Assembly (NCBI GenBank): GCA_905250885.1
Contig: CAJNOQ010002906.1
Location: forward strand, 1-22,188
Reading direction: 5' to 3'
Length of the DNA: 22,188 nt
Source: Didymodactylos carnosus
Taxonomy: Eukaryota; Rotifera; Eurotatoria; Philodinida; Philodinidae
Shown here: positions 9,941-18,260 of the stretch, one piece after another
How the letters are laid out: every line of letters starts with the position of its first letter
Position numbering within the stretch: position 1 is the first letter of the stretch
The notes under the pieces: generated by a model
Database searches by the model: none
What the model saw: only the letters and a program-made list of their open reading frames with translations
Told to the model about the DNA's origin: nothing
Made by a program: the position numbers and the translations under genes

Positions 9941-11441
9941 TATAAATTTTGTTCAGTTATGACAATGTGTAACATTTTCTAGCCAATTTTGTTTTGCAAA
10001 GATGCAGAAAACTGTTTTCTCTATCATCTCTAACCAACCCAATTGGCGTACAAGTCTTCTTTTGGCACCCATAGAGCGTGAGAGGAAAATTCTCCCTGGT
10101 TCCAACTCGTTTTTCAAGGAAATCTACCACAAGAACCCCACTGTGTTGCCCAAGAGAGTCGTTTTCAGTGTTATGAGAAAGAGCACGTCCGAAAACATGG
10201 AAAAATCCGCATTAGAGTGCGTTTGCGTTTGATTAGACAGAATCGGAGAGATAATTAATCTTCTGAAAATGTACGCTGGAACATGCTTCCACTTGGGACA
10301 TTGCAGTGTTGACAGCCTATGAATTCGCGATTACGTATTGTGGAGGCTCTTTTCTTAGGGTTTCGAAGAGAATAGGCGTGGTACATGAGAAAGTCGGTCT
10401 AGGCTAACTTCCACCCTACCAGTCCGACTTTTCTCACTTTTGGCGCTTAAGGATTTCTCGACATGCTCTTTATTTTGTCTAGCGGACGGTTTTTTCCAAA
10501 GCCCACGGAAGTAGAGTTTCTAGAAAACCACGGTCTTCGACGTACACGTTCCGAGTAAAATTAGTTTAAAAAAACTAAACGTTAGAAATTAATTTTGAAG
10601 GTGATATTCGTATTCAACATTGAAAGACGAACATTTTAAAAAAAATCAATCTCCAACGCAAAATCTGAATTTTTAAATTAATTTTCAAATTTTAAATGTT
10701 AAATATCTTAGCTCAGCAAGGTGATAGAGAGTTCGTTCAAACGGCATTCGAAAGAGAATTGAAAACCAAATCAACCTGAACGCTTATGAAAGTTCCAGTA
10801 TATGATCTTCCTAGCTTTTGAAGAGTTTTCCAAAAAACCTTATTTAAATTTTACTTTAAAGTTTAAATCTTTTTAGTGTACACATTTATAACTAACTTTG
10901 TAGTCATTGCATTGAATACAATGAACACATTGGAAGTCAATGAGCGTATTTTAGAGGATTTGGCTGCTATAGCATAACGATTTTACCCCATGTATACTTA
11001 TGCTATAAGGCAGCAAGCATCTACATTCGCACCTGCATTGGCAGAAAGAGAGAACAGGTAAACAACAATACGTTTTACAGATACCGTGACAAATCACGGT
11101 TCTCGATTACTCATCGATTAAACGCGATACCGCATGAGTCATATAGTGTACAATGTAAATTATCTACGATATTTGCGTTTTGTAACCGCGATTCCCAAAA
11201 AAAAACGAGTGAAACCGCGGTTTTAATCTACTTTATCGATGGCATGCGGTTAATAAAAAAACGCGGTGCCGTGTAACGCCTAGTTTCTCGTGGTTGAAAA
11301 AGTCAACCGCGGTCCACAGAATTTTTATGCAAAAAAAATACTCATGGGTAGTTTTAAGTTGGGAGGAATCATTTTTTTATTTTTCCCGTTATACATTTTA
11401 TAGTTTCTGGAGACAGACCTACGTTATCTAACCATCGAAAT
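9941..11441. other. Gene-free region with CG-rich palindromes
   Basis: The ORF at 10002-10232 (+) has no recognisable domain. An inverted pair, TGAGAAAGTCGG/CCGACTTTTCTCA, lies at 10386-10435. From about 11080 to 11330 the sequence holds many CCGCGG and ACCGCG strings: a perfect ACCGTGA/TCACGGT hairpin at about 11082-11099, a perfect 12-bp palindrome AAACCGCGGTTT at 11212-11223, and ACCGCATG near 11131 facing CATGCGGT near 11243. This may be another degenerate fold-back element. Confidence 0.4.
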
Positions 11442-12028
11442 TAGGGTATTAGTGTCGGTGCAAACACTGAGATACTGACACTGACGAATGCTTAACACAC
11501 TAACGCACCGACACTGACAATCACTGAAACACTGAAGCATTGACACTAATGAACACTGACATACTGACGCACCGACACACTGCCTCTAGCTAAGTATACC
11601 AATTTCATTATCTGTTTATTTTTGTTAGATGGGAGGTATAATAATTTTTTTTTCTAAAATTGAAGTGAGAAAAAGTCTTCCTTTGAAGCATAAAAATAAG
11701 TTTTTAAATAGTAAAATCACAGAAAGAGAAAAAAAGTTCACTGTGAAGTCGTAGAAAGAAAGAACGCACTGCATATTCACTATAGAGATCATACATGATT
11801 GAGACATAGAGAGGAAGCAAAAGAAGAACGAACTACTAGTGCATTAGATAGAAGAGAATTGTTTACGTGTGCGCCTATACGCCTGCCAGCAAAAAGAAAG
11901 AAAACATTGACGGAATATACACATGATTCATATTCTGGTCAGTGACGGTCAGTGTCAGTGCCAGTGTTTCAGTGATCCTCAGTGTCGGTGTCGTCGATTA
12001 TCAGTGCACCGACATTGAACCATCCCTA
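11442..12028. mobile_element. Non-autonomous hAT-like element, 587 bp, with 8-bp TSD
   Basis: The left end reads TAGGGTATTAGTGTCGGTGC. The right end, as reverse complement, reads TAGGGATGGTTCAATGTCGG, so both start TAGGG and share GTCGGTGCA. The flanks are ATCGAAAT (11434-11441) and ATTGAAAT (12029-12036), an 8-bp duplication with one difference, as hAT transposition leaves. Inside, both ends (about 11453-11582 and 11938-12015) are packed with CACTGA/CACCGACACTGA repeats. The middle is AT-rich and non-coding. No transposase is present, so it would depend on one elsewhere. Known: hAT ends commonly begin YAGGG and leave 8-bp duplications. Inferred: membership of hAT. Confidence 0.78.
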
Positions 12029-12036
12029 ATTGAAAT

Positions 12037-12472
12037 TTGAAACGTGCCTCCAAAATAGGGCTAATGAAAGCATAAGTTTTCTTTCGTTGGTGTTAAATGT
12101 TTTTTCATCCCAGTAAAGGAAAGGAGGTTATGCAGTGCTGAGCTGGTTTTGTGTCCAAAATTAGTGGCTTTTGGTGCTATCTTCATCTTCTTAGAGCGTA
12201 ACACAGTGTCAAAGCACTCTAACGTAAACTGTTTCCTTTAAAAATCCACCTTGTATGAACAAAAACTAGGACTTGTGTGAAATCATTCTCGTCTGAGTGT
12301 TTGAGCAGTCCGCTTGTGTCTTACTATTTCTCTAAACAAAAAAACAGCGAAAACCTATCCGCATAAGCAGAATCTCTCTTGTAACATCAAAGAAAATTTT
12401 TATTCGAGAACAGAAAAATTTCAGTACAGTCAAAGCCCACTGTCCGTATATTTTTATCGTCTCAAAGAAAAC
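12037..12472. other. 3' flank of the NmrA-like gene
   Basis: No gene seen. AATAAA on the minus strand at 12399-12404, about 69 bp past the stop at 12473-12475, is a plausible polyadenylation signal for the NmrA-like gene. The ORF at 12314-12508 (+) is antisense to the gene's end and has no domain. Confidence 0.45.
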
Positions 12473-14090
12473 CTACTTTTCTGGTCCTGTCCAACCCGTT
12501 TTCTTTAAAAACATTTCAAATGTATTCATCTTCCCACCGTTTTTCTCAACCAATTTCTTGCCTGAATCCCATTCACTATCTGTCTTCTTCCCATAATACC
12601 CGTATTCTTCAGCCCACTGTTTACTTGATATGAACTCATCTTGTATATCTTTTGGAAAATGTTTCGCCCGTTGCCGGCATTCTTCGTCCCTCAGTGTTCT
12701 ACATTTTGATAGAATGCCTGTAACTTGTGTAAACACTCTTGGAATATCTTTAAATTTGATCGCTTCACCACATGCACAAATCTCTTTGTTTACGAGTTTC
12801 TCCGGATCTTCCAAAATTGCAGAGACGATCTTACCAAAATCTGTAATATCAATCTGATGAATGATTGTATCGGCTTTCATAAGTGGCAAGAGAAATTCCA
12901 TCGTACCGTCGGAAGAACGCTGCGTCATCCCCATTAGCGGTGACTGCCAATTTTGTATGTAGAATGCTGCTTCAACATAGATTGTTTTCAGATTTGGATG
13001 ACATTCTCGGATGTAATCACGTATCTTTGCTTTGTTTGTAAAGTGATGACATGAAGAACTGAAGTAAGGAAAATTTTGACACTTTTAAGTGTGTTTAAAA
13101 AGATCTAAATTTGAAGGCCTCAAATACTGTGTAATCCTACGGTTTTCCGAAACTCAAACTGCACATCGAAAGATTTCCACTGGGGTTAAAATTTTCGGAA
13201 AACCGCCTTTTCAATTCGAACTTTTTGATAGCCAAAAGAGCCTACAAGTTTTACTTACATTTTCCCTCCGCTTCCCTGTTCGACATTTTCTAAGCATGAA
13301 TAAATAAAATAGGGGGAATAAGTACTGCTCAAGTTTTCTGCTACAACATCAGCCATTAGCCGTCCACTATCAATTTCCAATTCAGGTTTGGTCGGGTTTG
13401 CCCAGAAATCTGTTAGTGCAAATATTGCCCGTACATCCTGAAATGCTTGACGCACATCGTCACGCTTTTGAAGATCACATTTAACTAATTCAATATCCGC
13501 ACTACTGCCGAACTCTTGTTGTAATCTCTGTGATTTTGATGAAGACGGATCACGTGTTAGACAACGTATCTAGATTTCGAAGGATAACGATGAAAAAGGA
13601 GTTACAAGAGAAATAGATTGCATACCTTGTATTTTCCAGCTCTAGCCAATGCACGTACAACAGCACCACCTAAAGAACAAACACACGAATGCAATTTAAA
13701 TGCGGATTTCAGACTTTATTTTCGTTTTAACATGTTTTCTATAAGAATACGCATTTTCCCACGTTCTGCTGAGGAAAATCCGTGTTTCTTAACGCTATTC
13801 GGACCGAAAAACGTTTCTAACTATTTTTTATAGCAAAACACTCAGTTATACGTTAAAATAGTTTCCTTTTACTATGAAAAACGATGAAAATGCGAATTTT
13901 CCTCAGCAAAACGTATATAAAAGTATTGTTTCTTCTATAAAAACTCGTTAAAATGAAAACTGAGTGTAAAATTCGCGTTTTTGTGCGTGTCTGCGTGTGC
14001 CAGCCCTATCTAATTGCCATTCTTCTGTCTGTTACCTTGTGCTCCAGTTGCGCCACAAACTGCAATAACTGGAGGTTTGTCACCAAACAT
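12473..14090 (-). CDS. NmrA-like family NAD(P)-binding protein, 4 exons, 331 aa
   Basis: Exons on the minus strand: 14036-14090, 13626-13669, 13259-13569 and 12473-13058. Introns of 366, 56 and 200 bp all begin GT and end AG, and the phases join without a break. Exon 1 and 2 residues give a Rossmann dinucleotide-binding loop GATGAQGG (Gly13, Gly16, Gly19), then RALARAGKYK and LTRDPSSSK, with Arg39 placed where NADP-preferring members bind phosphate. Further family hallmarks are ADIELVKCDL, FALTDFW, IYSCLENVE, QIDITDFGKIVSAIL and CGEAIKFKDI. The length is near human NMRAL1/HSCARG (about 299 aa), with extra C-terminal residues. Such proteins are atypical short-chain dehydrogenases lacking a clear active site, and usually act as redox sensors or regulators that bind NADP(H). 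The acceptor of intron 3 (TTTTCCTTACTTCAG) was chosen because it alone restores the frame. No lesions seen. The gene symbol is not certain. Confidence 0.9.
13676..14000. repeat. Fold-back element filling intron 1 of the NmrA-like gene
   Basis: About 13701-13794 and 13881-13977 are imperfect reverse complements. Shared blocks include GCTGAGGAAAAT facing ATTTTCCTCAGC and TTTTAAC facing GTTAAAA. Weaker similarity extends outwards to about 13676 and 14000, nearly the whole 366-bp intron, leaving the splice sites outside. No clear target duplication. Probably an old inverted-repeat insertion that created or enlarged the intron. Confidence 0.6.
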
Positions 14091-14452
14091 AATTCCTAGT
14101 TCTGTGTTGTTTCTATATAACTAATAATATTAATCCATATTTATTATAATACCTTTCTTTTACAACTAGAAATGGATGTGTTCAGCAAAGAAGGAAAAAA
14201 TGCAGAAAAAAATGTTATTTTGCTGTGTCACTAAGCCTCTGGTATTCAAATAGAGATAAACATACACCACAAATATATGTTCGTTGACATTTGCTTCACA
14301 TTTATCACGTTTTCTTTCTCTATAGATGAAAAAGACAAAAGAGAACAGTTATAGTCACGCATTTTGTTCTTCCATTGGCAAAATGGTGGAACAGAAAGAA
14401 AAGGAAAAGAAGTTTAGTCTAACATATTTGAATAGACGCATAGTAAAGTATA
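14091..14452. promoter_or_regulatory. Upstream region of the NmrA-like gene
   Basis: No gene seen. A TATA-like string (TTATATAG on the minus strand, about 14113-14120) lies some 25-30 bp above the ATG; it is a weak candidate core promoter given the AT-rich background. The ORF at 14326-14517 (+) runs into the neighbouring TIR element and is probably chance. Confidence 0.3.
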
Positions 14453-14905
14453 CCCAAGTTCACTTTCTTGCTTCATTCGCGTCGCGAACACGGTGCTCGC
14501 TCCGCGATCGCGACTAACTTTGAAAAGAATTGTAATTCGCGATCGCGATGAGACACTTTTTTCTTACAGTGATCGCGCCGCGATCGCTGAAAAGTCGCTA
14601 TTGTCGCGGCACGACCGCGATGAACTCTTACTTTTTGAAAATTTGTAATTCGCGATCTAAGCGTGATTACTGTATGAAAAATGTGTCACGGTGCGATCGT
14701 GTTTTTTTCTTACAATAGGGCGGCTCATTTACTGATATTCACCAAAAAACGCGAATAAACAGTAGCTATAGTAAAATACTTGAGAGTCATCGATTTTTGT
14801 ATGAGCGCGAAAAAATCGCGTCTTACAGAGAACGCGTTACGCGATGCAGCCGTGAATTTTTAAAGAGACTCGCGTCTCGACATGCGATAAGAAAGTGAAC
14901 TTGGG
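14453..14905. mobile_element. 453-bp TA-flanked TIR element rich in CGATCG
   Basis: CCCAAGTTCACTTTCTT (14453-14469) is repeated as a perfect inverse at 14889-14905, and both ends are flanked by TA (14451-14452 and 14906-14907). This fits a MITE of Tc1/mariner type, although TA is too short to prove duplication. The interior is unusually CpG-rich with GCGATCGC palindromes. It has an imperfect direct repeat: TTGTAATTCGCGATC occurs at about 14530 and 14644, each followed by a block ending in TTTTTTCTTACA. No ORF for a transposase. Confidence 0.78.
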
Positions 14906-14907
14906 TA

Positions 14908-15655
14908 AACCGTGGACTAGTGAACTTTTGCTGCTTAAAAAAGTGAGTTTATCTTCAAATTCACTTTACGATCAATGATAAGGCGATCTTAAGCAAAGAT
15001 GAACGAAATCGGAAATAAATATTATTTTCACAGCGGATATTCTATAAATGGATATTCTAAAAAACTGTAGAATATCTTTCGGATTCTTCCACAAAAAAAT
15101 TAGGTGTCGATACAGCGAAATGATAGAATAAGGGGGTTGTCAAGGATACCAACGTCCTTTTTTCAACCGCTTTGGATTCTATACTCCGATAGCGGTGTCT
15201 TTGATACTTAAAGACAAAATGGAAAGGAATCTTTTCAATATTATAATCCTAAAAGTTATTTATTATTTAACAATTTTCCCTACGTGAATCTTCTCGTTTA
15301 ATGCGTCTTTGCCACTTTGAAAAACTAGTCTATTCGCAGGTTATTCGAGCAAACTAGGCTATAACTTGACAGCACGTGTAAAAAATACATGTATTCTTTG
15401 GTTTTAAATTTTATCGGTTCACTCCTTGCCTTTTTTCCGTTACTCTAATAGTGCGAGGTAGATGCTGCTTCGGTCCACTCAACAATGTGGTCAAAGAGAA
15501 AAAATCAAGTATTACAATGTAGTTCAATTCCTTTCCTCCACCACACAATTGTGGGATCAATCAAACCGCCCTACTCTAGCGCCAGGACATTCGGTGGATC
15601 AGACCGCACTATTGGCATACTAGGGGGGCTAGTACTCCATTAATAAAGTTATTTT
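14908..15655. other. Gene-free spacer
   Basis: No gene seen. Minor structure: GATATTCTA/TAGAATATC, a 9-bp stem near 15050-15077, and a G6 run inside ACTAG/CTAGT at about 15619-15633. Confidence 0.4.
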
Positions 15656-15714
15656 GTCAGTTGCTCTTCTGGAACTGCTATGGGGGAGGGGGGAAGGGTA
15701 AAGGGTTAACTGAC
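15656..15714. other. G-quadruplex motif enclosed by a 7-bp stem
   Basis: Positions 15682-15705 carry four G-tracts of at least three Gs with loops A, AA and TAAA, a canonical G-quadruplex pattern on the + strand. The segment is bracketed by GTCAGTT (15656-15662) and its inverse AACTGAC (15708-15714). Such a G-rich island is unusual in this AT-rich window. Confidence 0.65.
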
Positions 15715-15921
15715 GCTATTTCGCAAGATATGTTCGTGGCGATATACAGCATGTATATTTTTATCTCTTTTGCAAGGTGTTCAACGAAAATTCTATTACT
15801 ACACAAACTGTCCAAATTTACCTGTAATCAAGAATATTTGGTCGAAGTCAGCCTATGTATAGACTGCTGGGTCTCGGTACCAGTTTCACCTTGATATATG
15901 ATTACGGTGGCCTGTACTTTG

Positions 15922-15993
15922 GGTTCGGTGGTGTAGCGGTTATCACGTCTACTTTACACGCAGAAGGCCGCGAGTTCGAACCTCGCTCGAACC
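15922..15993 (+). tRNA. tRNA-Val (anticodon UAC)
   Basis: The 72 bases fold as a cloverleaf. The acceptor stem is GGTTCGG with TCGAACC (last pair G-U), the D-stem GTG/CAC, the anticodon stem TCTAC/GCAGA with loop TTTACAC giving anticodon TAC, and the T-stem GCGAG/CTCGC with loop TTCGAAC. Internal promoter boxes fit: A box TGGTGTAGCGG and B box AGTTCGAACCT. A T5 run at 15999-16003 is a Pol III terminator. There is no intron, and CCA is not encoded, as expected for nuclear genes. Oddities are an A-C mismatch in the anticodon stem (fourth pair) and the G-U at the acceptor base. It may be a slightly degraded copy rather than a main tRNA gene. Confidence 0.88.
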
Positions 15994-15998
15994 TTTCC

Positions 15999-16003
15999 TT
16001 TTT
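15999..16003 (+). terminator. Pol III terminator of tRNA-Val
   Basis: A run of five Ts on the sense strand starts 5 bases after the last tRNA base, followed by further T-rich sequence (TTTTTCTTCTTTT). Confidence 0.7.
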
Positions 16004-16438
16004 CTTCTTTTGTCAATTTAAGTGGCATAAGACGTACCATGCATCTTGCGCATAATTTATTTGTAGTTTTCATGGCCTGAAGTAATTATTCTTGTCAGAT
16101 ACAAGTGTTTGTGTTTTCCGTTGTCATTTGCTTTGGAGAAAGCGAGCACTTCAACTGTTTGCACTTTCAAATACTTCTCTTCGTGATGCAGCTCTTCCGT
16201 GAACTGAGAGCTATCTCCCTTCCCAACTTCAAAACATGAATCAGACGAGATATGACTTATAGAATATTATCGGATGGTTGACTCTCACGACTTGTGTTCA
16301 CGCATCGTCCTCAGTAATAAGGTGATATAAATAGCTTTTCTCCTTTCCTTGCATAAACACGAGTATGTAAAATATACATAAAAAGATATATAAAAACCGA
16401 AAGTATATATAAAAAAGGTGGAATCCAGTGTATTGTGG
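16004..16438. other. Gene-free spacer
   Basis: No ORF with a recognisable domain and no repeat of note. An A/T-rich TATATA stretch near 16388-16412 precedes the AATATTATTG array. Confidence 0.4.
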
Positions 16439-16600
16439 AACCCAATATTACCCAATATTATTGTACAATATTATTGGTCTGAAAATATTGGGTGACTGAT
16501 ATTATTGGTCCCAATATATTGAGTATACAATAATATTGAATCCGAATATTATTGAATACCCAATAATATTATACAATATCTTCAATAATGACTGGTATTG
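16439..16600. repeat. Array of AATATTATTG-type palindromes
   Basis: The block is built from variants of CAATATTATTG and CAATAATATTG in both orientations, often with CCC or GGG next to them. A 22-bp unit starting CCCAATATTATTGTACAAT near 16450 recurs with two differences near 16558. Every long unit is itself near-palindromic, so the array can fold in several ways. It may be a degenerate fold-back element or a local expansion. Confidence 0.7.
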
Positions 16601-17349
16601 ATGCATGCCTAGTCCTAAGGCTTCGCAAAAGATGTCCGTAGCTTCCAAACCATGGATTTCCAAGATGTCGCTCAGATCCAGTTTTGTAGAAGACACGTCA
16701 GACTATATATATATATCCATGAAAAAGAAATTGTACATTCCTATGTGAATTTCGACAAACGTAAGCTGGTTTTCCAAAAATCTCCTGAAAACCCAGCTCA
16801 TCTCCCTCATCTTCGAAAAATGGCTTTGACAAAAAATAAGTACTAGAGAACAAACGAAATGTTGAGTTTTTGAATATAGATTCAAAAAACGATTAGTTTC
16901 AGCAACTCTGGCCTTTTGACACTCCCAGTCTACTTTAAAAAAGTATCAATTCCAGAGCGAAGTTGTCCGTCGCTGGTTTTTAGCAATTCCAGTTCATTTT
17001 CATCGACGCCTTGGTGCGTTCAGACATATTGACATCTTTTTTTCTCTATAAATTCGATTTCTGTTTTGATTCTGTTATATCAATTCAAGCAAATGCTGGT
17101 ATTGTATAATTTGGTTATAGAACCTGAAGCTACTTAATGTTAATAAACCTTGTCAGTCAGGTGATGTACATTTACCTTTTTTTGCTAAGGTATATTTACT
17201 TGTTTTATTGTATAATTGTGAGATCCTTAGTGTACAGTCTCGTGATGTTGACATTCTTCTCTCTTCGTATCTGCCACAAATCGTTGTGCCAACGCGAGTA
17301 GGGAAAGTGATTCATAACCTATCACATATTCCGTCGTTCTACTGGGAAA
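16601..17349. other. Gene-free spacer
   Basis: The minus-strand frame at about 16583-16690 (SSTKLDLSDILEIHGLEATD) has a coding-like ring but no partner exon or domain that I recognise. A short TATATATATA run lies at about 16702-16715. Confidence 0.3.
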
Positions 17350-18246
17350 GTGTTAAAGGAGATAACAACTTTTGAAAGAGTAGCAATTCTAATTCATCAG
17401 TCCATTGCGAGTACAGTAATCGAGAAAGAAGAAAATTTCATAATTCTTGAAGTCGAAATATTATCGGGAAAGCCGCTTTTCACAAAACTAACTGGAAGAT
17501 CTTTTATTTTTTTTGCAATGCGTATTTCAATATTGGAACAGTGTAGTATATAACATCGACAACGATTCCTTTTTCAGCTTGTTTACAAAATTTCTCTTAG
17601 CCTTATGGAACAGATACACTACCAATGAGAAGGTGAAAAAGTATAGACCGCCATGGCCTAAATACCTTGTTTTGCTAGCAAAGACTGTGAATAAACTTAA
17701 ACGAAAATATCGTAAAGGCTTTTTTCTTCGGCACTATGTAGAATATATCGTTTCGGATAATCTATATAAAAAAGACAAATTACAGTACGAACAAACGAAA
17801 GAAGTGAAAAACTTCAATTTATGAAAGAAGGGACGAATATATGGAAGATAGTCAACACCACTTTTAAAAAGTATTCGCCGGCCTTTCGCGGCCTTACGAC
17901 TACCGCAAGGAAACTGAAAAAGATAGTGACAAAATGAAAATTTTAGCTGACCATTACGAAAACCATTTCTCTGCCTCAGAATCCATACCACACTGAATGT
18001 TTAGCTGCATACGCAAGAATAGCATACACATCTAATATTCCTCTGCCACAAATTTCGATAAAAGACGTGAATAAACAATGGAAAAAACAGAAAATTAAAA
18101 AATCAGTAGGTAGTACGCATATTTCAGCTTTCATTTTAAAAATTATCAGCAGAGTTGCGGGATGTCCAAGTTGCATCAATTCCGGAATTACACACATCCA
18201 TGAGAATTTTACTGTCTTGCACGAGAATTCTAAGGTGCATCTGTAA
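17350..18246 (+). pseudogene. Decayed fragment of a second non-LTR retrotransposon ORF2
   Basis: Coding-like stretches run through three frames. First comes an endonuclease fragment (RVAILIHQSIASTVIEKEE, then FIILEVEIL) at 17350-17470. Next is the linker before the RT domain (RPPWPKYLVLLAKTVNKLKR) at about 17646-17705. Then TNIWKIVNTTFKKYSP with FRGLTTTARK (from 17833), ILADHYENHFSASES in another frame (about 17934-17987), and TECLAAYARIAYTSNIPLPQ (from 17992) followed by ISIKDVNKQWKK and SAFILKIIS, to a TAA near 18244. The catalytic endonuclease core and the whole RT palm are missing. The sequence differs from the element at 4350-8773, so this is a separate family. It is transposon debris with at least three frame changes and an internal deletion. 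Confidence 0.75.
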
Positions 18247-18260
18247 TGCGAGAATATTAT

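Noticed and set aside
10002..10232. ORF of 76 codons (+)
   Set aside because: No known domain, no splice partners, and nothing conserved that I can recognise.
12725..12937. ORF on the + strand
   Set aside because: Antisense shadow of NmrA-like exon 4.
13021..13100. Alternative acceptor of NmrA intron 3 at about 13081 (AAAAG)
   Set aside because: It would put the last exon out of frame; the acceptor after TTTTCCTTACTTCAG restores the frame.
15855..16055. ORF of 66 codons (+)
   Set aside because: It overlaps the tRNA gene, which explains the sequence better.
16502..16696. Minus-strand ORF with LDLSDILEIHGLEATD
   Set aside because: Coding-like for about 35 codons but runs into the AATATTATTG array; no family recognised.
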